DNA of 64,000 bases from Anopheles merus. Taxonomy: Eukaryota; Arthropoda; Insecta; Diptera; Culicidae. The DNA lies in NCBI RefSeq assembly GCF_017562075.2, contig NW_024427645.1:48420-112419 (forward strand), written 5' to 3'. A program made the translations under genes and the position numbers. A model generated the notes under the pieces. The model was not told where the DNA came from, made no database searches, and was given only the letters and a program-made list of their open reading frames with translations. Below are positions 1 to 12,600 of this stretch, piece after piece (the stretch's first letter is position 1; each line of letters opens with the position of its first letter).

Positions 1-495
1 TGGTTGGTCGTTTCAGTTACACGCTGGCACCCTGGCGCGTGCTGGAGCTGTGGTTGAGGGAAAATTATTGTTTTTCTTCCCCTTGTCTCGGCAGAATGCT
101 TGTGCCGATTCGTTTGCTTCTACTGCCCGGACAACCGATCGGACGGTAACGGACTTTCGGGGTGACTTTTTCCAGCGGGGTGGATTAAAGTTTCATTGCT
201 TAATTGATTGTTTGGTGGCGTGGGATGTTACCTTTTTTGCGGAGGCAAACTTTTGACAGCTTTTTCGCCCGATATGGGGAGGTTTGACGGTTGTGTAGGT
301 TGTCTATTTCTGCGTATTGTTTTCACTTCACAAAACTTAGCTGCTGTTTTGTAGGTTGCGTTTTTGATGTTAGTTTCTGTGGGAGGTTCTTCGTGTTGGA
401 AAGGTATTTATGAATTTCTCGTAAGGTTTTTGTTTGATTAGGAGACCGGACGACTCATGATTGAAAAAAAAAAAATCATAGAAGAATCCTTTATG
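1..495. other. Unassigned non-coding sequence
   Basis: I recognise nothing here. The first 300 bases are moderately GC-rich and the rest is AT-rich with an A-run near 465-476. No open frame has a recognisable domain, and no repeat ends were seen before the repeat that starts at about 498. Confidence 0.6.
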
Positions 496-497
496 TA

Positions 498-577
498 TAG
501 TTGTTGTCGCTAAATTTTGGCTCAAGGGCATTACTTCTTGACAGTGCGAATCAGTTGTTGCCTCTAATGCACCAATT
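498..577 (+). repeat. Solo end of an inverted-repeat transposon with 21-bp periodic units
   Basis: The start matches the ends of the 505-bp element at 34511-35015: TTGTCGCTAAATTTTGG here compares with TTATCGCTAAATTTTAA on the reverse strand of that element's right end. A TA lies just before it at 496-497. From about 512 the sequence runs in units of 21 bases with a core like CTCTAATGCACC (TGGCTCAAGGGCATT, TTGACAGTGCGAATCA, TTGCCTCTAATGCACCA). No opposite end was found downstream, so this is probably a decayed or deleted copy. Assignment to the same family is inference from the shared terminal sequence and periodicity. Confidence 0.5.
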
Positions 578-779
578 TGTAAATATTAATCACCTTTTTT
601 AAGCTTTGAAGGAATCGTTAGTCAGAATATTTGCTTTGATTTGATTTACATGAGTCTCATGAGCCAGATAATTTGATTTTCTTTGTGAAAAAACCAATAA
701 AATGCAATCAAATTTCAAGACAAATTTCAAGGTATTATAATTCTTAGATTTCAAATTCAATCAATAACATTTTTTAAAA

Positions 780-2094
780 CTTGCTTACTTATCCGGCGCT
801 ACAACCGCTTTGCGGTCTTGGCCTGCCTCAGGAGTGTCCGAAACCGCTCACGGTCTCGCGCCTTCGTCTGCCAGTCCGTTATCTCGGCCTTAATGGCTTA
901 ACGCTGCACGACAGTGAGGTCGCCGTGCATCTCGTATAGCTCATCATTATACATATATGGGTACGTCCATCCACACATATGGGGCCAAGTATCCTTCTGA
1001 GCATCTTCCTCTCGAACGCGGCTAAGAGGGTTTCGTCAGATTTGGACAGTGTCCATGTCTCAGAGGCGTATGTGAGTACTGGTACTATATAGGTACTGTA
1101 TAGTACCAGCTTCGTCGGTCGCGACAGGTTCTTTGAGGTGAACTGCTTTTTCAGGCTGTAGAATGACCGGTTGGCAGCCAGCATGCTTGCGCGCAACTCA
1201 ACTTCCATACTGTTGTCGTTGCTGACCTTCGACCCCAGATAGGTGAATTCTGGGACGACTTCAAAAGCGCGTTCACCTATTTGTACACCACGCCTACGTA
1301 GATTCTTATTATTTATTAGTAGGGTCGCTGAGGTTGCTACTATCAGTTTGGTCTTTGTCTCGTTTATCTGCAATCCGAGGTTCTCTGCCGCCTACTCGAT
1401 CCCTTGGTAGGCTTCTGCTACATAGGAGAGCCGCAGACCAATGATGTTTATATCAACAGCATACGCCAGGATCTGGGTTGACTTATAGAAGATGGTTCCC
1501 GTAGGCTCCACCCTCGAGTCGCCAGTTAAAATGGCAGACAGGCAAGCCTGTCCCCCTGGCGCAGACCCTTGGTGGTAGCAAAAGGTCCTGAGAGTTTTCC
1601 ATCCACCCTCACCTGGCATGTGACGTTGGTCGTAGTCATTCTAACTAGCCTTATCAGTTTGGTCGGGATTCCAAAAGAGCTCATAGCGTCATACAGTTTT
1701 ACCCTGGCTATGCTATCATATGCAGCTTTGAAGTCAATGAAGAGATGGTATGTGTCGTGTTTGTATTCAGCCATCTTCTCCAAGATCTGCCGCATGGTGA
1801 AGATCTGATCAGTGGTTGATTTTCCGTTTCGGAATCCTCTTTGATAGTTTCCGACTATCTCTTCGATGTGCGGGACAAGGTGATCCTGAAGGATCAGGGA
1901 GACTATTTTATAGGCGGTATTCAACACCGTAATACCCCTGTAGTTGTTGCAGTCCAACCTGTCTCCCTTCTTGTATATGGGGTAGATGATGCCGAGATTC
2001 CAATCACAAGGCATCGATTCGCTATCCCACACCTCAGTAACAATTTGATGAATCTCGTTTTCTAGTCGTGCACCTCCATTCTTGACATTAGAGT
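780..2094 (-). mobile_element. 5'-truncated non-LTR retrotransposon, inactive
   Basis: The element runs on the minus strand. Its 3' end is at about 780, where a very short untranslated tail ending in ATAAGTAAG follows the stop codon at 799-801. Its 5' end is truncated inside the reverse transcriptase at about 2094. A probable degraded target-site duplication flanks it: positions 767-779 and 2095-2107 agree at 11 of 13 bases. The 5' truncation, short 3' UTR and simple-repeat tail are typical of target-primed LINE insertions, and an RTE-like group is plausible, but I do not assign a clade. Sequence upstream of 2094 in the same open frame is probably host flank rather than element. Confidence 0.85.
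799..2094 (-). pseudogene. Reverse transcriptase pseudogene (C-terminal two thirds)
   Basis: The fragment starts just before the NGGARLENEI segment. Fingers and palm motifs follow: a YKKGDRLDCNNYRGI block, GNYQRGFRNGKSTTDQI, then catalytic motif A (FIDFKAAYD, about 1715-1741) and the GLRQGD turn near 1560. A frameshift and probable small deletion occur near 1530-1560. The catalytic motif that should read Y/FADD reads YAVD at 1452-1463, so one metal-binding aspartate is lost. An in-frame TAG lies at 1392-1394. The thumb region then reads to ETWTLSKSDETLLAAFERKMLRRILGP. Another frameshift and an internal deletion near 900-950 join it to the C-terminal end DWQTKARDRERFRTLLRQ. It cannot encode an active enzyme. 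Confidence 0.85.
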
Positions 2095-2256
2095 ACATCT
2101 TGTAAAAAACAATTGACTTACAGTCAAATATTGATACCTTAGGGACAACACTTGATGGATAAGAGGCAATCATTAATACACGCTGTTAAATATTTGTGCC
2201 TTAACTTCAAAAGTAGGCGAGTTAGAGCCAATAATTAACAGGAACGACTGTACGAT

Positions 2257-2282
2257 TCTTTTTTTGAGTTGGCGTAACGTCC
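2257..2282 (-). repeat. Possible SINE 3'-end scrap
   Basis: TTGGCGTAACGTCC at 2269-2282 is identical to the 3' portion of the SINE at 28040-28234. It is preceded on the plus strand by a T/C-rich run (GATTCTTTTTTTGAG) that resembles the SINE tail. Only 14 bases match exactly and no flanking duplication was found, so this may be chance or a very old remnant. Confidence 0.3.
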
Positions 2283-4074
2283 ACTGATTTATGCACTGAT
2301 GCATTGATTTGTGCCTCGAAAATGTTGCAACTGAACTAGTTACCAGAAATCTAGCTGTATGTTGCGAGCTCATGGCACTGTTTACCCACGAGAAGCGTAA
2401 ATATACAATACGATTTTGATTAAAATTTTACACAAATTCCAATAAGGCTATGAAACATTTTTGTTCAGGATGCTTCATAATACAGGATAACTTAGGCATA
2501 GGTCAAACAATGGCATTTAGATAATGCTATCTGATGACCATAACGAACCTGGAGCGGCTACAAACAACCATAGAACTGGCAAACATTGACAGACCTGTTA
2601 GACAATAGCTACATGAAAATTAAGCTATTGTAAAATCGAGTTAGAATACAAAAAAACAAGAGTATGACGGTGTATAAAATAATATTTTTTAATGATAAAG
2701 AGAAATTTTTCAACACTTAGTTTTTATTACATCGATATTTCATACTCTTCTATTCTTGCTAAATCGTCATTCAAACTTTATGTACTAATTCCGAATTGTT
2801 TACAATTCAAACACGCGTTAACATAATTAAACCAAATAAATTATTTATACCCATTCGGATGATTGAAACTGAATCCAATTTGAATAATTACCCAACACGA
2901 CACACACAGCATTACCATCGTGTATGATGTATTCCACACAGTAAGTGCATCCATTGCACTACGGCATAAAGCACCGTCCCATCCACAGTGCACGGTGCAA
3001 TTTTCCCAAATAAATGATTATTGGCTAGGCTGTTCATTTGTTCCGATTACATTAGCATTCCCCAATTCCACCGGCTAATGACGGATCATGAATCTCGAAA
3101 TTCAAATTCCATTGGCAGTGGCGATGGCGATCGGCTTCGATCGAAAGACCTATGCACTTTACATTCCACCGTGTAATCCAGTAGTTGTGTGGGATTTGCA
3201 CAGTTAGAAACCCGGCAGCCATGCGAACCGTCAGTGCGGTGCCATCTATCAAACAACCGGGCAATAAACATTTATGGGAGTTTTATTATGCTTCTGCAAA
3301 ATGGTGGACCAACCACGCTACCTAATGTGAATTAATGCAGTTGTAGGGCAGTGGCTCAACGATATCAACCCAAAGCTCGCGGTCTTTAGAAGATGCACCG
3401 ATAGCGGAGGATGGCGTTATCAGTTTGAATTGAAATGAACGGCGCGCGACTCCATTGCCGCGGAGTGGCCGGTTTCGAAATGCTTTTCATCCACCTGATG
3501 AATTACCTTTTTGCCAAATGTACGAATGGTACGGCTTTGATAGGAAGCTGGCACAACCATTGAACGGATTTGCATAAAATAATAGATTTTGTTCGGTGTT
3601 GCAATAGTTGGACTGGGTTTAATTTTACAACTGTCTGCTCGCTCGTCGCTAACGTGTATTGACCTTTTACGCAACGGTTGAATTGATTCAGCCGATTCGA
3701 ATTCGGGACGATGGTTTTCGAATGGTGGCAGCCCTCGGTACTACCACCACGTACGTACAATGTTGATTAATGGTCATCTATTAGTCGTAGCACCGGCATT
3801 GATCTTCGGCACCGCGCGCGGTACGACATGAAATGAGGCGCACGATGCCACACTTGTTACTAATTACAGACCACCATTACAGGGACGGGGTGTTTGCGTA
3901 CTTGTCTGTGTGTGCATGTGTAATTAAATGTTATGGAAATGGAAGCACACACACACCCACACACCTGGGTAAGTGCACGGTGTACGATCAGAACCGCAGC
4001 ATCCCAACCGCGGATGAGGAATGCTTTTTCGCGAGGTTGACCTCATGATAAAGCGGATAATTCATATCACTCAC

Positions 4075-4095
4075 CGGGTTGGTGTGACCAACCCG
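4075..4095. other. Perfect short hairpin
   Basis: A nine-base arm CGGGTTGGT (4075-4083) and its exact complement ACCAACCCG (4087-4095) flank a 3-base loop. A second small perfect palindrome, GAGGTTGACCTC, lies 30 bases upstream at 4033-4044. The stem is too short for a microRNA precursor; it could be a palindromic protein-binding site or chance. Confidence 0.35.
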
Positions 4096-5564
4096 ATGGA
4101 CGCACGCCATCCCACCGGGGTAATGACAATAAATAGCAAATGCACACAAATGCACACCCATCATTGCACAGCAACAACAAAAAAAAACGACGAAACGCAT
4201 CGCACTTCAACATTTGACAAATGACGCTACTTCCGCTATCGGTATTCGTTATTGAGAACTAAAAGCCTTGTTTTTTTTTACTATTCTGCGCCACCACTCA
4301 CGGAAAAAGGGGCTGGAATTAATTGACTATATTTTTTATTTATTTCGTGCACCCACAGAGGGGGTTTTTAATGTCACAAAGCGCTACGCTTTCAAAGCGG
4401 ATTGATTTGAATGATGATTGAACTTGAACCCGTAATGGGTGCATTTCCGATACCTGGCCGGCCATGCCGTTTATCATCCGGAAGCGTCACGTCGGTTGAG
4501 TGTCCTTTTAGAAAGGGAAGGGGACTCGGTCCTTTTTACGTTCGATGCTCGCATAACTATTAAATGGTACACAATGGGACAGGATGCTTTTGTGCGCAGC
4601 GTAAATTGCACTCTTTGCGACCGAACATGGGCGAACCTGTCCGGTGGAATGAAAATGGACCGACGGTGTGGTTTTAGCAATTAGTGGGGCAAGGGGAACT
4701 CCAAATATTTCCAGCTGGTATGTTTGCGATGAGAAATTGCAGTAGCGTTTAGGCAGTAATTAAAGAGTGGTATGATTGATACGGGGATATTTGAGGTAGT
4801 TTAATTACAAAAATGAATTTGTTGAACCACCGATAACAATGGTTGGAATGCAATTTACACCATTTACTGCATTTCTGAGCAAAGATTTGAGGTCCATCAA
4901 TGCAGTTTTTAGTTCAAATTGCTTGATGAGATTTCAATCTTTTATTTTAGTTCTATGAACCATAAACCTTCCGTATACTATATCCAGAGATACTTAAACG
5001 TGTAGATTTGACGAAAATACTCTTTTTAAAAAGGTGCTACCGAAACTTTTTCGTCTACGTTTGCTTAAGAATAGTCTGGAATGGTTTACAATTTCGCGTA
5101 ACCGTTTGCTTATTTATGAATGAGGCTTTAAAAAGACACATTACTAAGTCGTTCGGATAGCTTAGAGCACAAGACCACAAATAAATGTATATTCTTTGTA
5201 ATTTTTGGGATGTTATCTTACGATAGGCGATGAACTTTCCCGGACTGTCTAATATTGATTTATTCACTGTTTGTGATTTTCCACTCGTCTATTCATTTCT
5301 GTGGCATTGCAAATGACGTCCACATCAGAGGTCTTAAAAATGTTTAGTGTGTGGGTCATATTGTTTGGCAAATAACGTTGTTGAGGAAAATTTCGACGTA
5401 ACATTTTGCCAATATGTAAACGCTGAATTTTTGTTTTCATAAGAAAACACCACCTGAATATATCCAAATTCTACAAGCTTTGTGATATTAAAGCTTTATT
5501 TTCGTCATAATAGAGTAAAAAATTGAGCTTTGAATAACAAAGACACATTTGATCATCTTTAGAT

Positions 5565-6391
5565 CTCTCCAATTCCTTAGCTTCGCGGATGACATCGACA
5601 TCATCGCACATAAAACTGCGGCGGTGTGCGAAATGTACACCCGACTGAAACGCGAGGCCGAAAGGATTGGATTGAGGATCCATGCGACGAAGACAAAGTA
5701 CCTGCTTGCCGGAGGCTCTTTACGTGATAAAGCCCGACTCGGAAGCAAAGTATCAGTTGACGGCGACGATTTCGAGGTGATAGAGGAGTTCTGCTACCTT
5801 GGTACGATCGTAACTTCGGACAACAAGGTAAGCAGCGAAATCCAACGGCGCATTGTTCAAGGAAGTCGTGCCTACTACGGGCTCCACAAACTCCTGCGAT
5901 CCAGAAGACTCCAGCAACACACGAAATGCGCCATACATCGCAAACTGATTCGTCCGGTAGTCCTCTACGGGTATGAGTCTTGGACTATGCTAACGGAGGA
6001 CGCCAATGCACTCGCCATTTTCGAACGGCGGGTGCTAAGGACTATCTTTGGCGGGTGTGTGCGAGCAGGTCGTGTGGAGAAGGAGGATGAACCACGAGCT
6101 AGCTGAGCTGTTGGCGGTGCTGATATCCTGACGGTCATCAAAGCCGGAAGGATACAATGGCTGGGACACGTGATGAGGATGCCGGACTCATGTCCCACCA
6201 GGAGGGTGCTCGTCAGCGACCCGTTCGGCACGAGGCGTAGAGGAGCACAGCGAGCTCGTTGGCTGGATCAGGTGGAGTCGAACCTGTCGGAGTTCGGATG
6301 CAGCTGTGGTTGGAGGACTGCAGCCCAGGACCGAGTTTCCTGGAAACGGATTGGCGACCTGGCCATGTCTACTAGACTTGCTCGTACATGA
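5565..6391 (+). pseudogene. Reverse transcriptase C-terminal fragment
   Basis: The reading starts just upstream of catalytic motif C, FADD at 5582-5593 with both aspartates intact. It continues through the thumb and C-terminal region: a KREAERIGLRIHATKTKYL segment, FEVIEEFCYLGTIVTSD, then LYGYESWTM and FERRVLRTIFGG. Single-base frameshifts at about 6055 and about 6115 interrupt it, after which the original frame resumes with IKAGRIQWLGHVMRMPD and the arginine-rich RRRGAQRARWLDQVE, ending ...LART. The endonuclease domain, fingers and motif A are absent through 5' truncation, so it is non-functional. Confidence 0.88.
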
Positions 6392-6410
6392 GCAGGCCAA
6401 GAAGAAGAAG
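5565..6410 (+). mobile_element. 5'-truncated non-LTR retrotransposon with perfect 10-bp target duplication
   Basis: The element is bounded by ATCTTTAGAT at 5555-5564 and again at 6411-6420, an exact 10-bp target-site duplication. It begins abruptly inside the reverse-transcriptase palm, a few codons before the catalytic FADD. It ends with a stop codon at about 6389-6391 followed by an extremely short 3' UTR and the tail CCAAGAAGAAGAAG. These are hallmarks of target-primed reverse transcription with 5' truncation. The exact duplication suggests a younger insertion than the one at 780-2094. The coding sequence is related to, but clearly a different family from, that element. Confidence 0.92.
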
Positions 6411-7354
6411 ATCTTTAGATAGTCAACGCTGGTCGCATCGAGGGCCGTAATTTGAAGACATCTGTAGAATCTACACCATCGGAAAAACAGACTGAAACGC
6501 GTGAAACTGGATCATTAAATTATTCGGTCGCATATCTGTCCAAAGAGTGTGGATTGATATGTTTTAGGCAAATGAATATGTGAATATATATTTATGGCCA
6601 GAAAAAAAGAAATCATTAGTCATTAGAATCATTAGAATTATCAAGTGTCATTGGTCATTCTGGCCATAATGGTTGTATGATTTTGAACTGTAGAAATGTT
6701 TTGAAAATTAAGAAAAGCCTTTACCGACTATTAAAGTAAAATCCACTCACATTTCGAGATCCTTTCCTTTTCCAATAAATCACTTCAGACGCGTCTTGAA
6801 GCTGGATCCTTTAGCGGTTTCCAACAATACACACACTAGAAGATGTTAAAAGCACCCATTCAGAGTTGTGGGTGCGATGATTGTCGTGTGCACATTCATG
6901 CTCCAACCATATCACGCCTTTCATTCATTTCCTGCCAGTGTACATTGCTCGGAAGAGACCCTATTAATGGCGAGCCCCGATTCACGTGCGAGCCCGTGCC
7001 TTTGACCTTTTTCCCACCTCCCCACCTCGTTTGGTGCAAAGAAACACACATTCGGTCGACCCGGTTCAACTCAATTCAGGACATGAATGATTCCCATTTC
7101 CCATCGTGCATTTTCAATCACTTAACGAAGGGAAAAATCTATCCCCATTAGGACGGTCATCCGTCACAACCCGCGATATAAGCACGGGAAGTTCATTCGT
7201 TTTCGTTTGCCCTTGTACGCAGCGAGGGTTTCCACACACACACACACACGGTCAACGTCGAGATCAACCATCAGGACACAGTTCAGGCATCAGTTTGTCC
7301 AGCAGTTTGTCGGTTGAATGCTGCGACCATAGCTCTTCGGCCTCTTCGGCAGAG

Positions 7355-7357
<3 letters not shown>

Positions 7358-7389
<32 letters not shown>
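7358..7389. repeat. (AT)16 microsatellite
   Basis: A perfect alternating AT tract of 32 bases. Its translation creates the spurious Tyr-Ile repeats in the open frames that cross it on both strands, which is evidence against those frames being genes. Confidence 0.97.
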
Positions 7390-7392
<3 letters not shown>

Positions 7393-9601
7393 ACTGCTCC
7401 CCTCCTCGAAAGGAAAGCGAAGTTCCGGGTTTTCTTTGCATCCGGCACGTGACGATGAGCGACCGGCATAACCTTACCGATGGTCCCCAGGGTCCCATGC
7501 GGCTCTGTGGCATTAGATATCCTCCTAGACACACAGTATCCCTGTATCCGTGTATTTCGTCGGCTGAAATCGTCATCGGAATCGGATTTTGCTCCGTATT
7601 AGTGGTGCCGTTTTCCACACCGTTTGGTACGGTGGTACGGGCGCATTTGCCAGCATTTATGCATTTTCAATTTTCATGAAAACACCACATATCCTTAGGG
7701 ATATTAAAAATAAATACGGAGATGGAAAATGAATTCAATTTAGCGGCACCTTCACCCTCGTGTGGGTGATGATCGTCACCCGTGGCAGGGTTTTATGGGA
7801 GAGTTGTGGGAGTCTGTGTGTGTGTGTGTTGCTCCGTGTAAAAAAGGATCCTTCCGTGTGGGTGTGTTTGTGTGTCTGCGAGTGGATGTTGTCAACGGTG
7901 CCGGAGCGCGTGGAGCAATTTTTATCCGTCGTTTGGGTGATGCGATGGAATTGCGGGTAAGGAGAGATTGATTTGAGAGGAGCCTGTAAGAGAGGTCTTG
8001 AAATAGCTAAGGGAAGAGCTGGATCAGTGTTGTTGACATCATGGTAAGATATTATAAATAGCTATCGCTGATTTTGGAATTCTTGGGAAACGAATTTATC
8101 GTCTTTAGATGTTAAATGTTAGATATTATGTCACATGTTGAATGAAATCCACCAATTCTTGGTGTTGAATGAATGAGTTAGCTTCTTTAGGTTATCAACA
8201 CTAGACGTTTCTATCCATAAAAGCGTTTTGGGATAATGATGTTGTGAATCTTCTCCATTGCTGATTTTCGTAATCTACTTAAATATGTTAAATCAACATC
8301 CAATGAAGTTCCTGATATCTCTAATGGTTCGATGAACTATTGAAATTCTTGAAACTATTCATATAGTATAAGAACTGATTAGACAATTTTGGACATATTT
8401 GTATGTTTGATGTTTCATTCTTTGGATTTGAATACTCCAACAATGCTGGATGTAGCATTTCGCCTGAAGTTATGCTATTAATAGTTTGGGAGTGTATTAC
8501 GCATTTTCTCTGGCTTTCTAGGCATGCAATGAGAAGTATCAACAGTTCTAAGACCGTTTATAGCACAATTAAACGCATACTAATCATTGAGGTTGTCTTG
8601 AGCTGTAGTTGTCTTGAATTAGGTAAGATTCAACATGTTTCTAGCAAAGTAATTACCACAAAAAAAATTGGTGAAACAAAACTCTTCTGCAAATGAAAAG
8701 ACATGTAGAAGCCAAATATCCCTCCCCAGTAAAATAACTCCGAAGCAACCAGCTCAATAGTCAGCCTATCGATTTATCCTGCGCCTGGTGAGAATTCAAC
8801 ACCCAGCCGCAACGGCTCGACAGTAACGAGGACAAGGATGACGATGCCGCCGTCGATTGTAAACTTTGCGCTGCCAGCCAACTACGTACCATCGGTACCA
8901 TTCACTCAACGGCTCAAACTCAACCCATCAATGGCTGGCTGGCGCTGTGTGCTGTGTGCCACCCCGTTCAGGAACGCAAAACATGGTGCTGCTCCAGTTG
9001 TGGTGTCGTAAAGCGGCTCTAATGCCCGCAGATTTCACCACGGTATGACAATGGCCGTCGTCAACGGCGTACGTCCTGTGGCAGCGCTGCGAGAAAAGCG
9101 CACGGAGCGTTGCGTACAATGGGAAAGAACTTGCGCAGCAAAAGAAATTGCTCGCATACGTGAGCAGCGTTGGGGGTTTTTTAGGGCGTGGGGGGAGGGT
9201 TAGAAGAACGAAAGGAAGTAGGAATTTCCGGAATGTCAGCACCCTGTTTTGCAGAAACCTCCCGGTGTAGCAGGGGTTTTGAGAGCGAAAAGGGTAGAGA
9301 GGGATCGAACGGGGTAAAGCCAATTACAGGGCCAGCATCACGCGTGGTGTAGGAGTTCACCGAGCAAAAGAGCCCATAAAATCATTACGATGACGAAAGG
9401 ATGACGATTTTCGTGAAGCACGACGACGACGTGGTACGATGGTTGGTGGTACGGTTTACAGTTTGGCCGATCTTGATGGAACCATTCATGGTTCGAGGTA
9501 GTGGTTGGGATTGGAGGGATAGTCTTGGCAGGTAGATGAAGTATTGATTTTTCTACTCCTTTGACACGATGAAAAGCATTTCTTAAAGTTAGTAGTGGTG
9601 T

Positions 9602-9687
9602 AAATGTATGTACTTAATATTTTCTGTACTATTTTCTGTACTTTTCTGTACTAATATTTTCTGTAAATGTACTTAATATTTTCTATG
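9602..9687 (+). repeat. Short imperfect tandem repeats (TACTTAATATTTTCTG)
   Basis: The phrase TGTACTTAATATTTTCT occurs twice, with ATTTTCTGTACT and TTTTCTGTAC variants between. This is a locally expanded AT-rich repeat, probably from replication slippage. Confidence 0.8.
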
Positions 9688-12600
9688 TTTTATTACAAAC
9701 AACAAAATGCAGTTCAGATTTTTTTAAATGCATCGATAAACAAGATTTGTAAAAATGTAGTTCTTATTATATTGATATGTGTTACATGTTTTGTTTAATT
9801 AGATTCTGGGTAAAAAATTCTTAGTTTTGGTAATCTTTGTTTTTACGAAATATTTAAATATTTTGTAACATAACCCGCTCGTCTGTTTTTAAGATTCCGT
9901 ATTTTCTTCTTCTTCATTTTGGAAATCCCTTTATTATCTATTATCTCTTTTATCATCTCTCTCTTCGCTTACCTGCAAAACAACCTTAATTTAGTGAATA
10001 TAATTGTTTGCATACGTAACATTAAGGTTTAAGCTAATGTGGGACACATTATTGACTCCTTTTTACATGAAATGAACTTATTGTAATTGGAATTGGATTC
10101 TATAGCACTCTTGTTGGACAAATCTTTTAGGAATTTCCAAGTAGCCTGTCTAAAAAGGGGGGCATAGTGTCCGATTTCCATGATATGAAGTTCACTTCCT
10201 ATAAGAAAGAATCAAGAAATTGTCCCACAACTATGAGAACCCCTGGAAAATTCTATAAACATTCGCTTGTCCATCCTATGTTCCTGCACTTATACATGAT
10301 TGAAAATCAATCAACATATTAAACAGTTTTAAAAGATAGTTTTGGAGAAAATGTACGTATGTGTACGTATGGAATGAATGTATGTATATTTTTGACCGAA
10401 TTTTGTAGTAATGAACAACATTATCAAGATGTGCTACTCCAATTCAAAATTCTAAGTTTGTTTAAATAATACAAGTAATAATTTTAATATTTGACATATT
10501 AATGCAACAAAATATCCAGTTTTGTTGCTTTCATTCAAAAAATGCATCACTGACAACAACGAAAGACCAACCTACACTTACTGCAACGATGTGGTAAAGC
10601 TCAGTACAAGCTTAAATCACCCCCGACGAACAGCTGATGGAGGATCACCGGAAGCAGACACTTTACAATCCCAAACACCCAGTCTACTTTACACATTATG
10701 CACCGACGAGTTCGAACACCAATAATCACCCACCCGCCCTTGGATGGTCCAGTACCAGTACCACGCCTAGTGAGGGAACTACACCGTACGGCGGCTCGTA
10801 CTCGAAAGGGCACTAATTACCAAGACTTGTAGGGTATTAAATATGACATAATTGAAACATTGACATGACAGTACACTTTTCCATCCGGTGGCGCGATGGA
10901 GGGAAGTGGCACGCAACGCGTCGGATCGATACGACCCCTGGGAAACACACATGCTCGTGGGATCGCACATTGATGTGGGACGCACAGCCGCACACTTTGG
11001 ACTCGGGAAGCGCAGGGTGGTCGTCCTGGATGTTGGTGACACATACACTACGCTACAACCCCGGCTTAGGTTGTCTTGCGCAGAGTGGATTGGCATTCTG
11101 ACAGGGCGATTTCCCGCGAGGATCGAACCCCATTACAAACGCTCGGGATGGTTGGGCTGCCGATTGGCACTGGACGCCAAGGTCAAGATGGTGTGAAATA
11201 ACAGCACACACCTCGAAGATAGTGAACCGAAATGGAAACCGGTTGGAAGCGGCTTCCATTCGCCATGACACGTCCAGAGCTGTGGATTAGGCGTGTTTCA
11301 TGCGTGGTTTGGTTTCGGCTGTCGAAATACGGATCATTCCTCAAGATGTGTCGGTCTTTGCAGTTCTTTTTTTTGTTTCGGGTTGTACTGACAGCCGACC
11401 TCTCCCATCCAAGAACGTTTCGATAGCCGTAGGCTTTGCTGAGGGGGGAGTGACAGAGTGCCCGGATCGTGCATAACGAAAATTTGATTTGCATTTACAA
11501 CCAATCAAGCCCTATACGATATGACAGCCAGCCACATCTGGTCGGCAGATCGGCGTTGTAAAAGTTCCGCTCCGGGCCTCCCTCTTCAGAGCCCAAGGGG
11601 CGGAACGAATCGGGGAGACTTCCTCGTCACCCACCCGCCATAATCTCCTTCGCTCAATTTCTTCCCAATGAATCGCCGTAATGAAGAGTGGCAGTTTCTG
11701 GTGATGTCTATTAATTTACTGGCGCTGTGTTCTTGGTTTTGTTTCTTGAGATTGACTTTCTTTCACCCGGGCAGAGTAAGCGGATTGTGGTAGCCGCAGT
11801 GGAAGCTTCCTCCCGAGGAAACAGTGTTGCCGTTGCTTTCCTTCCCCACGCTGTTGGCGTGTCATTCTTGACGCGCCGGGCCAGTAACCACATCATCATT
11901 TAAACACCCCGGATGAACAGCAGCGGATAGTTTTTCAAACCAGCGCTACCAGGCAACGACGATTCCCGACCTTCTCCGAGCTGGCGGCGCACTGCGGCCC
12001 GAATTGGTGTTCTTCCCGAACCGGGCGTAATCCAACTGTCAAATCCGTATCAACCGCTGCCTTCCAAAGAGACGGTGAGACGACAAATATGAGCGTCGCC
12101 GTGTAGTACCCACCACGGGGCGGTTCGTTTGTGCTATTCCCCAAGCGCGCGGTAGGGATTGATTGGTTTGCAGTGAGTGAAAAGTTGTATCGCGTAGAAA
12201 AACTAACAACCCGGCCCCGTCCGCTCGATGGGGCATGATGAGATGAAGCGAACTGGCGAAGAAGCTGAAAACAGTATAATGTCAAACATTTTGACGGGTT
12301 TTTGGACTGCCAAGGCGTGACAGAAGCGATGAAGTGGGCTTGTTCTAATTAGCAAACATCAATCAAACGGTACAGTGAGACTCGTATGAATGCCGCAGCA
12401 GTTTCCCGGTGTTTGTTCGAGGGTTCGAGAATGGCTGAGCTGGGTTAGCGTGGGATGACAATAATAATCGTTTGGAGGAGCACATTTTGTATGAATATTT
12501 ATTGATACACAATCGCTATTGAGGCTGATTGATGGGTTCCATGCTAGAACTATGAATAGTATTTAAACGGCTGTATTGTTGGGCGATTGGTGGTAATGAG

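Larger units (their letters stand above)
2108..5554. other. Non-coding interval
   Basis: No gene is supported. The interval mixes an AT-rich part (2.4-3.0 kb, 4.7-5.5 kb) with a GC-richer part (3.0-4.7 kb). It contains a short SINE-like scrap near 2257-2282, a CA-rich stretch at about 3944-3965, and two small perfect hairpins at 4033-4044 and 4075-4095. The open frames in it are short and match nothing I know. Confidence 0.5.

Noticed and set aside
7106..7679. Open frames on both strands around 7.1-7.7 kb
   Set aside because: They are held open by the (AT)16 tract, which reads Tyr-Ile in both directions.
11117..11135. tRNA B-box-like sequence on the minus strand (GGGTTCGATCC)
   Set aside because: The flanking bases cannot form a T-arm stem and no A box or acceptor stem is present.
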